NCBI GenBank assembly: GCA_947646735.1
Contig: CANTFK010000938.1
Span: 1 to 64,000 of the forward strand
Reading direction: 5' to 3'
DNA length: 64,000 nt
Source: Peronospora farinosa
Taxonomy: Eukaryota; Oomycota; Peronosporomycetes; Peronosporales; Peronosporaceae
Part shown: positions 1-11,690 of the stretch, piece by piece
How positions within the stretch are numbered: the first letter of the stretch is position 1
Layout: the number at the start of each line of letters is the position of its first letter
Made by a program: the position numbers and the translations under genes
Notes under the pieces: generated by a model
Told to the model about the DNA's origin: nothing
Database searches by the model: none
The model's input: only the letters and a program-made list of their open reading frames with translations

Positions 1-552
1 GGGTCCCTCGTCGGTCGACCTCGACCCCTCTTCGGTAGACCTCGGTCCCTCTTCAGTAGACCTGAGTCGCTCAAGAATGCAGCACAATGTATCGAAAATC
101 AAAATTACAGCTGGAATGACCCAGGTTGGCTACGGACTACCTAACAAAGGGCAAGCAGAAAGACCTACGTGATTGACGTGGTGAAGACATGTGCGTGCTC
201 AAGTCGCCGTACGGGAGGGGGGAAGCCCGGTAGGTAATCTACAGACCCTATCGACGCGGCAATGGCAAGATTTTTGCAAGTGCGACAAGGATCGCAGGAA
301 CACCCTAACGGGATTGTGACCGGAGGAAGACTAGGGGCGCAAGTGACTACCGCTCAAACGACCCAAGTTCTACTGTACAAGTCACGGCTTAGCACTCGTC
401 GCAAGGTTAATCTGCTACTAGCTATGAAACCAGGATGCCACTGGGACCGACAGGTGCGGCGCTGCTGAAGTCCCGAGCGAGGGGCGCGAAGCAAGAACAG
501 CGAGCTAACAAAACGGTGACGCGTGGACAACCAACAAAAATCCAGGTTTCTG

Positions 553-574
553 ATTGGTTGGATTTTCAACCAAT
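553..574. promoter_or_regulatory. Perfect hairpin made of two inverted CCAAT boxes
   Basis: ATTGGTTG and CAACCAAT form a perfect 8-bp inverted repeat around GATTTT. It recurs in every 662-bp unit (next at about 1215) and in both short internal regions (about 10040 and 12760). Paired CCAAT boxes are the recognition motif of NF-Y type factors. A regulatory role is inference only. Confidence 0.35.
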
Positions 575-601
575 AGAAATCTCCTTGAATGGTTGGCTAT
601 G

Positions 602-734
602 GTCCCTCGCCGGTCGACCTCGGCCCCTCATCGGTCGACCTCGGCCCCTCGTTGGTAGACCTGGGTACCTCGTCGGTCGACCTCGACCCCTCTTCGGTAG
701 ACCTCGGTCCCTCTTCAGTAGACCTGAGTCGCTC
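602..734 (+). repeat. 21-bp minisatellite inside each 662-bp unit (first full example)
   Basis: About six 21-bp repeats of the form GGTCGACCTCGGCCCCTCAT, alternating GGTCGACC and GGTAGACC. The 21-bp length keeps frame and makes heptapeptide-like translations in every frame. The same minisatellite recurs once per 662-bp unit and, with 20-21-bp units, in the U3 part of the three LTRs. Confidence 0.9.
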
Positions 735-3700
735 AAGAATGCAGCACAATGTATCGAAAATCAAAATTACAGCTGCAATGACCCAGGTTGGCTACGGACT
801 ACCTAACAAAGGGCAAGCAGAAAGACCTACGTGATTGACGTGGTGAAGACATGTGCGTGCTCAAGTCGCCGTACGGGAGGGGGGAAGCCCGGTAGGTAAT
901 CTACAGACCCTATCGACGCGGCAATGGCAAGATTTTTGCAAGTGCGACAAGGATCGCAGGAACACCCTAACGGGATTGTGACCGGAGGAAGACTAGGGGC
1001 GCAAGTGACTACCGCTCAAACGACCCAAGTTCTACTGTACAAGTCACGGCTTAGCACTCGTCGCAAGGTTAATCTGCTACTAGCTATGAAACCAGGATGC
1101 CACTGGGACCGACAGGTGCGGCGCTGCTGAAGTCCCGAGCGAGGGGCGCGAAGCAAGAACAGCGAGCTAACAAAACGGTGACGCGTGGACGACCAACAAA
1201 AATCCAGGTTTCTGATTGGTTGGATTTTCAACCAATAGAAATCTCCTTGAATGGTTGGCTATGGTCCCTCGCCGGTCGACCTCGGCCCCTCATCGGTCGA
1301 CCTCGGCCCCTCGTTGGTAGACCTGGGTACCTCGTCGGTCGACCTCGACCCCTCTTCGGTAGACCTCGGTCCCTCTTCAGTAGACCTGAGTCGCTCAAGA
1401 ATGCAGCACAATGTATCGAAAATCAAAATTACAGCTGGAATGACCCAGGTTGGCTACGGACTACCTAACAAAGGGCAAGCAGAAAGACCTACGTGATTGA
1501 CGTGGTGAAGACATGTGCGTGCTCAAGTCGCCGTACGGGAGGGGGGAAGCCCGGTAGGTAATCTACAGACCCTATCGACGCGGCAATGGCAAGATTTTTG
1601 CAAGTGCGACAAGGATCGCAGGAACACCCTAACGGGATTGTGACCGGAGGAAGACTAGGGGCGCAAGTGACTACCGCTCAAACGACCCAAGTTCTACTGT
1701 ACAAGTCACGGCTTAGCACTCGTCGCAAGGTTAATCTGCTACTAGCTATGAAACCAGGATGCCACTGGGACCGACAGGTGCGGCGCTGCTGAAGTCCCGA
1801 GCAAGGGGCGCGAAGCAGGAACAGCGAGCTAACAAAACGGTGACGCGTGGACGACCAACAAAAATCCAGGTTTCTGATTGGTTGGATTTTCAACCAATAG
1901 AAATCTCCTTGAATGGTTGGCTATGGTCCCTCGCCGGTCGACCTCGGCCCCTCATCGGTCGACCTCGGCCCCTCGTTGGTAGACCTGGGTACCTCGTCGG
2001 TCGACCTCGACCCCTCTTCGGTAGACCTCGGTCCCTCTTCAGTAGACCTGAGTCGCTCAAGAATGCAGCACAATGTATCGAAAATCAAAATTACAGCTGG
2101 AATGACCCAGGTTGGCTACGGACTACCTAACAAAGGGCAAGCAGAAAGACCTACGTGATTGACGTGGTGAAGACATGTGCGTGCTCAAGTCGCCGTACGG
2201 GAGGGGGGAAGCCCGGTAGGTAATCTACAGACCCTATCGACGCGGCAATGGCAAGATTTTTGCAAGTGCGACAAGGATCGCAGGAACACCCTAACGGGAT
2301 TGTGACCGGAGGAAGACTAGGGGCGCAAGTGACTACCGCTCAAACGACCCAAGTTCTACTGTACAAGTCACGGCTTAGCACTCGTCGCAAGGTTAATCTG
2401 CTACTAGCTATGAAACCAGGATGCCACTGGGACCGACAGGTGCGGCGCTGCTGAAGTCCCGAGCGAGGGGCGCGAAGCAAGAACAGCGAGCTAACAAAAC
2501 GGTGACGCGTGGACGACCAACAAAAATCCAGGTTTCTGATTGGTTGGATTTTCAACCAATAGAAATCTCCTTGAATGGTTGGCTATGGTCCCTCGCCGGT
2601 CGACCTCGGCCCCTCATCGGTCGACCTCGGCCCCTCGTTGGTAGACCTGGGTCCCTCGTCGGTCGACCTCGACCCCTCTTCGGTAGACCTCGGTCCCTCT
2701 TCAGTAGACCTGAGTCGCTCAAGAATGCAGCACAATGTATCGAAAATCAAAATTACAGCTGGAATGACCCAGGTTGGCTACGGACTACCTAACAAAGGGC
2801 AAGCAGAAAGACCTACGTGATTGACGTGGTGAAGACATGTGCGTGCTCAAGTCGCCGTACGGGAGGGGGGAAGCCCGGTAGGTAATCTACAGACCCTATC
2901 GACGCGGCAATGGCAAGATTTTTGCAAGTGCGACAAGGATCGCAGGAACACCCTAACGGGATTGTGACCGGAGGAAGACTAGGGGCGCAAGTGACTACCG
3001 CTCAAACGACCCAAGTTCTACTGTACAAGTCACGGCTTAGCACTCGTCGCAAGGTTAATCTGCTACTAGCTATGAAACCAGGATGCCACTGGGACCGACA
3101 GGTGCGGCGCTGCTGAAGTCCCGAGCAAGGGGCGCGAAGCAGGAACAGCGAGCTAACAAAACGGTGACGCGTGGACGACCAACAAAAATCCAGGTTTCTG
3201 ATTGGTTGGATTTTCAACCAATAGAAATCTCCTTGAATGGTTGGCTATGGTCCCTCGCCGGTCGACCTCGGCCCCTCATCGGTCGACCTCGGCCCCTCGT
3301 TGGTAGACCTGGGTACCTCGTCGGTCGACCTCGACCCCTCTTCGGTAGACCTCGGTCCCTCTTCAGTAGACCTGAGTCGCTCAAGAATGCAGCACAATGT
3401 ATCGAAAATCAAAATTACAGCTGGAATGACCCAGGTTGGCTACGGACTACCTAACAAAGGGCAAGCAGAAAGACCTACGTGATTGACGTGGTGAAGACAT
3501 GTGCGTGCTCAAGTCGCCGTACGGGAGGGGGGAAGCCCGGTAGGTAATCTACAGACCCTATCGACGCGGCAATGGCAAGATTTTTGCAAGTGCGACAAGG
3601 ATCGCAGGAACACCCTAACGGGATTGTGACCGGAGGAAGACTAGGGGCGCAAGTGACTACCGCTCAAACGACCCAAGTTCTACTGTACAAGTCACGGCTT

Positions 3701-6700
3701 AGCACTCGTCGCAAGGTTAATCTGCTACTAGCTATGAAACCAGGATGCCACTGGGACCGACAGGTGCGGCGCTGCTGAAGTCCCGAGCAAGGGGCGCGAA
3801 GCAGGAACAGCGAGCTAACAAAACGGTGACGCGTGGACGACCAACAAAAATCCAGGTTTCTGATTGGTTGGATTTTCAACCAATAGAAAGCTCCTTGAAT
3901 GGTTGGCTATGGTCCCTCGCCGGTCGACCTCGGCCCCTCATCGGTCGACCTCGGCCCCTCGTTGGTAGACCTGGGTACCTCGTCGGTCGACCTCGACCCC
4001 TCTTCGGTAGACCTCGGTCCCTCTTCAGTAGACCTGAGTCGCTCAAGAATGCAGCACAATGTATCGAAAATCAAAATTACAGCTGCAATGACCCAGGTTG
4101 GCTACGGACTACCTAACAAAGGGCAAGCAGAAAGACCTACGTGATTGACGTGGTGAAGACATGTGCGTGCTCAAGTCGCCGTACGGGAGGGGGGAAGCCC
4201 GGTAGGTAATCTACAGACCCTATCGACGCGGCAATGGCAAGATTTTTGCAAGTGCGACAAGGATCGCAGGAACACCCTAACGGGATTGTGACCGGAGGAA
4301 GACTAGGGGCGCAAGTGACTACCGCTCAAACGACCCAAGTTCTACTGTACAAGTCACGGCTTAGCACTCGTCGCAAGGTTAATCTGCTACTAGCTATGAA
4401 ACCAGGATGCCACTGGGACCGACAGGTGCGGCGCTGCTGAAGTCCCGAGCAAGGGGCGCGAAGCAGGAACAGCGAGCTAACAAAACGGTGACGCGTGGAC
4501 AACCAACAAAAATCCAGGTTTCTGATTGGTTGGATTTTCAACCAATAGAAAGCTCCTTGAATGGTTGGCTATGGTCCCTCGCCGGTCGACCTCGGCCCCT
4601 CATCGGTCGACCTCGGCCCCTCGTTGGTAGACCTGGGTACCTCGTCGGTCGACCTCGACCCCTCTTCGGTAGACCTCGGTCCCTCTTCAGTAGACCTGAG
4701 TCGCTCAAGAATGCAGCACAATGTATCGAAAATCAAAATTACAGCTGGAATGACCCAGGTTGGCTACGGACTACCTAACAAAGGGCAAGCAGAAAGACCT
4801 ACGTGATTGACGTGGTGAAGACATGTGCGTGCTCAAGTCGCCGTACGGGAGGGGGGAAGCCCGGTAGGTAATCTACAGACCCTATCGACGCGGCAATGGC
4901 AAGATTTTTGCAAGTGCGACAAGGATCGCAGGAACACCCTAACGGGATTGTGACCGGAGGAAGACTAGGGGCGCAAGTGACTACCGCTCAAACGACCCAA
5001 GTTCTACTGTACAAGTCACGGCTTAGCACTCGTCGCAAGGTTAATCTGCTACTAGCTATGAAACCAGGATGCCACTGGGACCGACAGGTGCGGCGCTGCT
5101 GAAGTCCCGAGCAAGGGGCGCGAAGCAAGAACAGCGAGCTAACAAAACGGTGACGCGTGGACGACCAACAAAAATCCAGGTTTCTGATTGGTTGGATTTT
5201 CAACCAATAGAAATCTCCTTGAATGGTTGGCTATGGTCCCTCGCCGGTCGACCTCGGCCCCTCATCGGTCGACCTCGGCCCCTCGTTGGTAGACCTGGGT
5301 CCCTCGTCGGTCGACCTCGACCCCTCTTCGGTAGACCTCGGTCCCTCTTCAGTAGACCTGAGTCGCTCAAGAATGCAGCACAATGTATCGAAAATCAAAA
5401 TTACAGCTGGAATGACCCAGGTTGGCTACGGACTACCTAACAAAGGGCAAGCAGAAAGACCTACGTGATTGACGTGGTGAAGACATGTGCGTGCTCAAGT
5501 CGCCGTACGGGAGGGGGGAAGCCCGGTAGGTAATCTACAGACCCTATCGACGCGGCAATGGCAAGATTTTTGCAAGTGCGACAAGGATCGCAGGAACACC
5601 CTAACGGGATTGTGACCGGAGGAAGACTAGGGGCGCAAGTGACTACCGCTCAAACGACCCAAGTTCTACTGTACAAGTCACGGCTTAGCACTCGTCGCAA
5701 GGTTAATCTGCTACTAGCTATGAAACCAGGATGCCACTGGGACCGACAGGTGCGGCGCTGCTGAAGTCCCGAGGAAGGGGCGCGAAGCAGGAACAGCGAG
5801 CTAACAAAACGGTGACGCGTGGACGACCAACAAAAATCCAGGTTTCTGATTGGTTGGATTTTCAACCAATAGAAAGCTCCTTGAATGGTTGGCTATGGTC
5901 CCTCGCCGGTCGACCTCGGCCCCTCATCGGTCGACCTCGGCCCCTCGTTGGTAGACCTGGGTCCCTCTTCGGTCGACCTCGACCCCTATTCGGTAGACCT
6001 CGGTCCCTCTTCAGTAGACCTGAGTCGCTCAAGAATGCAGCACAATGTATCGAAAATCAAAATTACAGCTGGAATGACCCAGGTTGGCTACGGACTACCT
6101 AACAAAGGGCAAGCAGAAAGACCTACGTGATTGACGTGGTGAAGACATGTGCGTGCTCAAGTCGCCGTACGGGAGGGGGGAAGCCCGGTAGGTAATCTAC
6201 AGACCCTATCGACGCGGCAATGGCAAGATTTTTGCAAGTGCGACAAGGATCGCAGGAACACCCTAACGGGATTGTGACCGGAGGAAGACTAGGGGCGCAA
6301 GTGACTACCGCTCAAACGACCCAAGTTCTACTGTACAAGTCACGGCTTAGCACTCGTCGCAAGGTTAATCTGCTACTAGCTATGAAACCAGGATGCCACT
6401 GGGACCGACAGGTGCGGCGCTGCTGAAGTCCCGAGGAAGGGGCGCGAAGCAGGAACAGCGAGCTAACAAAACGGTGACGCGTGGACGACCAACAAAAATC
6501 CAGGTTTCTGATTGGTTGGATTTTCAACCAATAGAAAGCTCCTTGAATGGTTGGTCATGGTCCCTCGCCGGTCGACCTCGGCCCCTCATCGGTCGACCTC
6601 GGCCCCTCGTTGGTAGACCTGGGTACCTCGTCGGTCGACCTCGACCCCTCTTCGGTAGACCTCGGTCCCTCTTCAGTAGACCTGAGTCGCTCAAGAATGC

Positions 6701-7796
6701 AGCACAATGTATCGAAAATCAAAATTACAGCTGGAATGACCCAGGTTGGCTACGGACTACCTAACAAAGGGCAAGCAGAAAGACCTACGTGATTGACGTG
6801 GTGAAGACATGTGCGTGCTCAAGTCGCCGTACGGGAGGGGGGAAGCCCGGTAGGTAATCTACAGACCCTATCGACGCGGCAATGGCAAGATTTTTGCAAG
6901 TGCGACAAGGATCGCAGGAACACCCTAACGGGATTGTGACCGGAGGAAGACTAGGGGCGCAAGTGACTACCGCTCAAACGACCCAAGTTCTACTGTACAA
7001 GTCACGGCTTAGCACTCGTCGCAAGGTTAATCTGCTACTAGCTATGAAACCAGGATGCCACTGGGACCGACAGGTGCGGCGCTGCTGAAGTCCCGAGCAA
7101 GGGGCGCGAAGCAGGAACAGCGAGCTAACAAAACGGTGACGCGTGGACAACCAACGAAAATCCAGGTTTCTGATTGGTTGGATTTTCAACCAATAGAAAG
7201 CTCCTTGAATGGTTGGCTATGGTCCCTCGCCGGTCGACCTCGGCCCCTCATCGGTCGACCTCGGCCCCTCGTTGGTAGACCTGGGTCCCTCGTCGGTCGA
7301 CCTCGACCCCTCGTCGGTAGACCCGGCCCTCATTGGTCGACCTGGGTCCCTCGTCGGTCGACCTCGGCCTTCGTCGGTAGACCCGGTCCCTTGTTGGTCG
7401 ACCTGGGTCCTTCAAGAATTCAGCACAATGTATCGAAGACTGAAACCAAGCTGGAGTGACCCAGGTTGGCCACGGACTACCTAAGAAAGGGCAAGCAGAA
7501 AACCCTACGTGATTGACGTGGTGAATACATGCGCGTGCTCAAGCCGCCGTACGGCTGAGCAAGTGCAAGGGGCGGCTGTGGTGAAGTGGTTTACTAAATT
7601 GTGAAGAACCCAGGGGACAGTTGGATTGAAGGGACAAGGGGCCATGGACTAGGGAGAAGGGACCACGCACTCGAGAGAAGGGACCGGAGATAATGGGAAC
7701 CTCGGAGTGAAGCGACCGTTGGCTGAGAATTTGAAAGACAAACAAAGGAGAGGTCATTACCATGGTAACGTTTAACCTGTACCGAAGGGATTCGAC

Positions 7797-8135
7797 CATG
7801 CCCCTCATTGGTTGACCCGGTCCATCATTGGTCGAACAGGTCCCTCATCGGTAGACCTGGGTCCCTCATTGGTCGACCTCGGCTCCTCGTAGGTAGACCC
7901 GGTCCCTCATTGGTCGAACAGGTCCCTCATCGGTAGACCTGGGTCCCTCATTGGTCGACCTCGGCTCCTCGTAGGTAGACCCGGTCCCTCATTGGTCGAC
8001 CCGGTCCCTCGTCGGTCGACCTGAGTCCCTCATCGGTCGACCCGGTCTCTCATTGGTCGACCCGGTCTCTCATTGGTCGACCCGGTCCCTCGTTGGTAGA
8101 CCTGGGTCCCTCATTGGTCGACCTCGGCCCCTCGG
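7797..8135 (+). repeat. 20-21-bp minisatellite in U3 of LTR copy 1
   Basis: Roughly sixteen units of the type GGTCGACCCGGTCCCTCATT, alternating GGTCGACC and GGTAGACC. A higher-order duplication of about 100 bp is visible (GAACAGGTCCCTCATCGG recurs). Equivalent arrays lie in LTR copies 2 (10579-10853) and 3 (13308-13573) with fewer units. Confidence 0.9.
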
Positions 8136-8329
8136 GGTTCAGCCACTCCTGAACAGTTAATACAAGAATCAGACCAGTCGACGCAAGGAATCAGAGCTTC
8201 AGGCAAGGATAGAGTAAAGGAGTTAGAAGGATAGGACTATATTAAATACTACTCAACTTGCGATCTACTTGGCAAGTCTTCGTCGCGCTGTAAAGGAACT
8301 CGAGTCTGGCCACACGCCTGTTCCGGGGA

Positions 8330-8545
8330 AGGGATATATTTGCCCCCCCCCCCCCGTTGAAGACAGACGTGTGGTTAGACTCAAGTGCGAGCTGAACCCC
8401 ACGTGGCACGACTCCGTCACCCAAGAAGAACTTGCTCTAAGCTACTCACTGTTCCGGGAATGGATATATTTTGGCCCCCCGTCGAAGACAGTTGTGTAGC
8501 GAAGTTCAAGTGCGAATAGAGCTCCAGGATATATTTGGCCTGTGA
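8330..8545 (+). repeat. Diverged direct repeats with GGATATATTT and a poly-C tract
   Basis: GTTCCGGGGAAGGGATATAT is followed by 13 Cs and GTTGAAGACAG. It recurs about 130 bp later as GTTCCGGGAATGGATATATT + CCCCCC + GTCGAAGACAG, with a third partial GGATATATTTGGCC at 8528. The C tract is 13, 10 and 12 long in LTR copies 1, 2 and 3. The position is downstream of the TATA-like sequence, so it would lie in R/U5. Confidence 0.7.
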
Positions 8546-8972
8546 GCTCGTTCGAGTAGCAACACCCCCAAGACCCGCTATCGGAAGCGGTCTCCCTCAC
8601 CTCAAGGTCCGGGAGAGACGTAAAGGTCAGGTGGTTGATACCCCTGAAACAAGAAGGAAAAGGCCAGGGACGACAAGCGCCCCTGAAGAATTTGGCTATA
8701 AGTCCACTCTCGACAAGGTCGATCGAGTGGCCACCTACCGACCCACCGAGTGAAGCATATCCACTCGAGACCCCCCAGGTTTACCTCCCTCAAGGCAGAC
8801 ATCTGCATCTTCACCAAGTCCTCCGAAGAGTGCAACCCGCCAGCCGACGGGTACACAAGGTGAGAAGAAGGTCCATACGCGGCATCGGGGTACCCCCTCC
8901 GACAGTCGGCAGTCCGGCACAGTGAGTGGTTTGGGGTCTCATCATACGATTTTGAGAGCCCACTCCACCACA

Positions 8973-9101
8973 ATGGTGCACGTGCCCGGATCTTCGGAAG
9001 ACGCGGGATTTCACCGCGAGTCCCAAGACGATAAAGATGATCACATCAAGAAGGAGCACAAGATCGAGAAGCCACTGGAAGACCGATCGCCAGTGACTTA
9101 A
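8973..9101 (+). pseudogene. 42-codon gag N-terminal remnant (MVHVPGSS...)
   Basis: The ATG lies immediately after the LTR. The product begins MVHVPGSSEDAGFHRESQ, which matches the start of Gag in the Chronos-like element (MVRVPGSSGDSGFHRESQ at 42431). It then stops at TAA after VT. An identical copy lies at 11691-11819. The frame shows common ancestry with the coding element and is now only a short N-terminal stub. Confidence 0.65.
8974..8991 (+). promoter_or_regulatory. Predicted tRNA primer-binding site (PBS), copy 1
   Basis: TGGTGCACGTGCCCGGAT starts two bases after the LTR end. TGG pairs with the CCA of a tRNA, followed by a stretch of acceptor plus T-stem length. It differs from the PBS of the Chronos-like element at one position. 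The PBS overlaps the gag ATG. The same site lies at 11692-11709 in the next internal region. Confidence 0.6.
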
Positions 9102-9436
9102 GAAGAAAAAACAAGGGATCGAAGGACCGACCGGACCTTGGGAGGGGCCCGGTCAACATGGTCGAGGTTGAATTTATCTAAGAAAAACCTAAATACCCTC
9201 CCTATGTCCTCGTTGAGGACACCTTGGGTCAGAACGCCTATCATGATCCAGAGGACCATTAGCCGACGGTGAAAACCGAGAGGCTAAGGTCCCCAAAAAA
9301 AACAACAAAACAAGATCGCGCAGTCCAAGCCGACAAAGTTCCGGATGAAGGCGCCCGGAAACACGGAGTCTATAGGCCACGATAAGTCAGTACTGGCGTC
9401 ATGATCGGACGTTGACGTCACGAAGGTCTACCACCC

Positions 9437-9955
9437 ATGCAAGCTAGACGCATTCTTGGAGAGCGACCCCGTCGCGAAGAATCTCTAGATCCAGCTGCTT
9501 GGACAGCTCACTGGCTCGGGGTTGACCCTACCACGGCTGCAGGCCGTCACAGACGCGATCACCGCGCTGTCACCCTTTTTCGAGAAGCGACCATGGTTGC
9601 AGGACGTTTCGATCCGGACGACCTGCTTTCCCTGGGATTCGACAGAGTCACAAACGAAGTTAGAGAATATACACAAACGTCTGTCGACCCTCGTCGGTAC
9701 CATGCCAACAAAGGGACACCTACCTCTGACGACAAACACACGATCACGGCCCAGGGACAGCCAGATGACGCTTCAAGACATCGCGGTCTACCCTCAAATG
9801 TATGGAGCCGCTTTCCACCCAGGGGCGAAGCAATGTCCATCGCATCACCTGCCGAGACAGTAGCAGCTTCATGGTCACCAGGATCGTCTTCGATTGTATC
9901 AGTCACTAGGAGGCTACTAGGAGGCTACTGGGACCGACAGGTGCGGCGCTGCTGA
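9437..9955 (+). CDS. Hypothetical 172-codon ORF in internal region 1
   Basis: An open frame beginning MQARRILGERPRREESLD. I do not recognise a domain. It may be the rest of a shuffled gag, since it lies downstream of a gag start remnant, but no zinc knuckle or capsid motif is visible. Other frames over the same stretch are also open for 80-115 codons, so openness alone is weak evidence. A second copy at 12156-12674 is the same apart from Gly for Arg near the end. It ends in the sequence shared with the satellite. Confidence 0.2.
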   Translation: MQARRILGERPRREESLDPAAWTAHWLGVDPTTAAGRHRRDHRAVTLFREATMVAGRFDPDDLLSLGFDRVTNEVREYTQTSVDPRRYHANKGTPTSDDKHTITAQGQPDDASRHRGLPSNVWSRFPPRGEAMSIASPAETVAASWSPGSSSIVSVTRRLLGGYWDRQVRRC

Positions 9956-10360
9956 AGTCCCGAGCAAGGGGCGCGAAGCAGGAACAGCGAGCTAACAAAA
10001 CGGTGACGCGTGGACGACCAACAAAAATCCAGGTTTATGATTGGTTGGATTTTCAACCAATAGAAAGCTCCTTGAATGGTTGGTCATGGTCCCTCATTGG
10101 TCGACCCGGTCCCTCATTGGTCGACCTGGGTCCCTCGTCGGTCGACCTCGGCCTTTCGTCGGTAGACCCGGTCCCTTGTTGGTCGACCTGGGTCCTTCAA
10201 GAATTCAGCTTAATGTATCGAAGACTGAAACCAAGCTGGAGTGACCCAGGTTGGCCACGGACTACCTAAGAAAGAGCAAGCAGAAAACCCTACGTGATTG
10301 ACGAGGGAATACATGCGCGTGCTCAAGCCGCTGTACGGCTGAGCAAGTGCAAGGGGCGGC

Positions 10361-11690
10361 TGTGGTGAAGTGGTTTACTAAATTGTGAAGAACCCAGGGG
10401 ACAGTTGGATTGAAGGGACAAGGGGCCATGGACTAGGGAGAAGGGACCACGCACTCGAGAGAAGGGACCGGAGATAATGGGAACCTCGGAGTGAAGCGAC
10501 CGTTGGCTGAGAATTTGAAAGACAAACAAGGAGAGGTCATTACCATGGTAACGTTTAACCTGTACCGAAGGGATTCGACCATGCCCCTCATTGGTTGACC
10601 CGGTCCATCATTGGTCGAACAGGTCCCTCATCGGTAGACCTGGGTCCCTCATTGGTCGACCTGGTGCCTCGTAGGTAGACCCGGTCCCTCATTGGTCGAC
10701 CCGGTCCCTCATCGGTAGACCTGGGTCCCTCGTTGGTCGACCTGGTTCCTCGTCGGTAGACCCGGTCCCTCGTTGGTAGACCTGAGCCCCTCATCGGTCG
10801 ACCCGGTCTCTCATTGGTCGACCCGGTCCCTCATTGGTCGACCTCGGCCCCTCGGGGTTCAGCCACTCCTGAACAGTTAATACAAGAATCAGACCAGTCG
10901 ACGCAAGGAATCAGAGCTTCAGGCAAGGATAGAGTAAAGGAGTTAGAAGGATAGGACTATATTAAATACTACTCAACTTGCGATCTACTTGGCAAGTCTT
11001 CGTCGCGCTGTAAAGGAACTCGAGTCTGGCCACACGCCTGTTCCGGGGAAGGGATATATTTGGCCCCCCCCCCGTTGAAGACAGACGTGTGGTTAGACTC
11101 AAGTGCGAGCTGAACCCCACGTGGCACGACTCCGTCACCCAAGAAGAACTTGCTCTAAGCTACTCACTGTTCCGGGAATGGATATATTTTGGCCCCCCGT
11201 CGAAGACAGTTGTGTAGCGAAGTTCAAGTGCGAATAGAGCTCCAGGATATATTTGGCCTGTGAGCTCGTTCGAGTAGCAACACCCCCAAGACCCGCTATC
11301 GGAAGCGGTCTCCCTCACCTCAAGGTCCGGGAGAGACGTAAAGGTCAGGTGGTTGATACCCCTGAAACAAGAAGGAAAAGGCCAGGGACGACAAGCGCCC
11401 CTGAAGAATTTGGCTATAAGTCCACTCTCGACAAGGTCGATCGAGTGGCCACCTACCGGCCCACCGAGTGAAGCATATCCACTCGAGGCCCCCCAGGTCT
11501 ACCTCCCTCAAGACAGACGTCTACATCCTCACCAAGTCCTCCGAAGAGTGCAACCCGCCAGCCGACGGGTACACAAGGTGAGAAGAAGGTCCATACGCGG
11601 CATCGGGGTACCCCCTCCGACAGTCGGCAGTCCGGCACAGTGAGTGGTTTGGGGTCTCATCATACGATTTTGAGAGCCCACTCCACCACA
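10361..11690 (+). repeat. LTR copy 2 of the tandem non-autonomous element
   Basis: Same start (TGTGGTGAAG) and end (CACTCCACCACA) as copy 1. Shorter because the U3 minisatellite (10579-10853) has fewer units and the C tract has 10 Cs. Otherwise nearly identical by eye from 10855 to the end. Confidence 0.8.
10579..10853 (+). repeat. 20-21-bp minisatellite in U3 of LTR copy 2
   Basis: Units of the type GGTCGACCCGGTCCCTCATT in an order different from copies 1 and 3, so the array has gained and lost units since the LTRs separated. Confidence 0.85.

Larger units (their letters stand above)
1..7420 (+). repeat. 662-bp tandem satellite, about 11 near-identical units
   Basis: The same sequence recurs at exact 662-bp spacing (landmark GCAATGGCAAGATTTTTGCA near 920, 1582, 2244 and so on to 6878). 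Units differ at only a few positions, for example GAGCGAGG/GAGCAAGG/GAGGAAGG and ATCTCC/AGCTCC. About 400 bp of each unit, from GGGACCGACAGG through the minisatellite to CCGTACGG, is shared with the internal region of the LTR element to the right. About 260 bp is unique to the satellite. The last unit diverges after about 7300 and passes into the normal end of the internal region before the LTR at 7577. So the satellite is an expansion inside an LTR element, not a stand-alone array. The period is not a multiple of three, so no ORF continues between units. Confidence 0.95.
7577..8972 (+). repeat. LTR copy 1 of the tandem non-autonomous element
   Basis: The LTR is about 1.40 kb, with terminal inverted bases TGTGG...CCACA. 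It holds, in order: the conserved start TGTGGTGAAGTG; a 20-21-bp minisatellite (7797-8135, U3); a TATA-like ACTATATTAAATA at about 8235; a duplicated block with GGATATATTT and a long C tract (8330-8540); and the end CACTCCACCACA. Start, end and the region around GGGGTACCCCCTCCG match the LTRs of the Chronos-like element at 41083, so the two are related. Length differences between copies (1396, 1330 and 1335 bp) come mostly from minisatellite copy number. Confidence 0.8.
8973..10360 (+). mobile_element. Internal region 1 of the non-autonomous LTR element
   Basis: It starts with the gag-like ATG overlapping the primer site, continues with sequence that resembles decayed gag of the Chronos-like element (GAAGAAAAAACAAGGGATCG at about 9102 against GAAGAAAAAAGATCCCCGGA at 42560), holds an open 172-codon frame, then the segment shared with the 662-bp satellite (about 9925-10320) and a purine tract before the next LTR. 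No RT, integrase or protease motif was found in any frame. Confidence 0.7.

Noticed and set aside
262..7459. Repeated open frames of 68, 71, 81 and 123 codons in every 662-bp unit
   Set aside because: They recur only because the DNA repeats. Several frames on both strands are open at once, the few differences between units do not favour any frame, and the unit length is not a multiple of three. No domain is recognisable.
7797..8135. CRISPR-like array of short repeats
   Set aside because: Repeats are contiguous 20-21-bp units without unique spacers, in a eukaryotic LTR. It is a minisatellite.
8343..8355. Poly-C tract as a possible quadruplex
   Set aside because: A single homopolymer run of varying length, more likely replication slippage. 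There is no arrangement of four separate runs.
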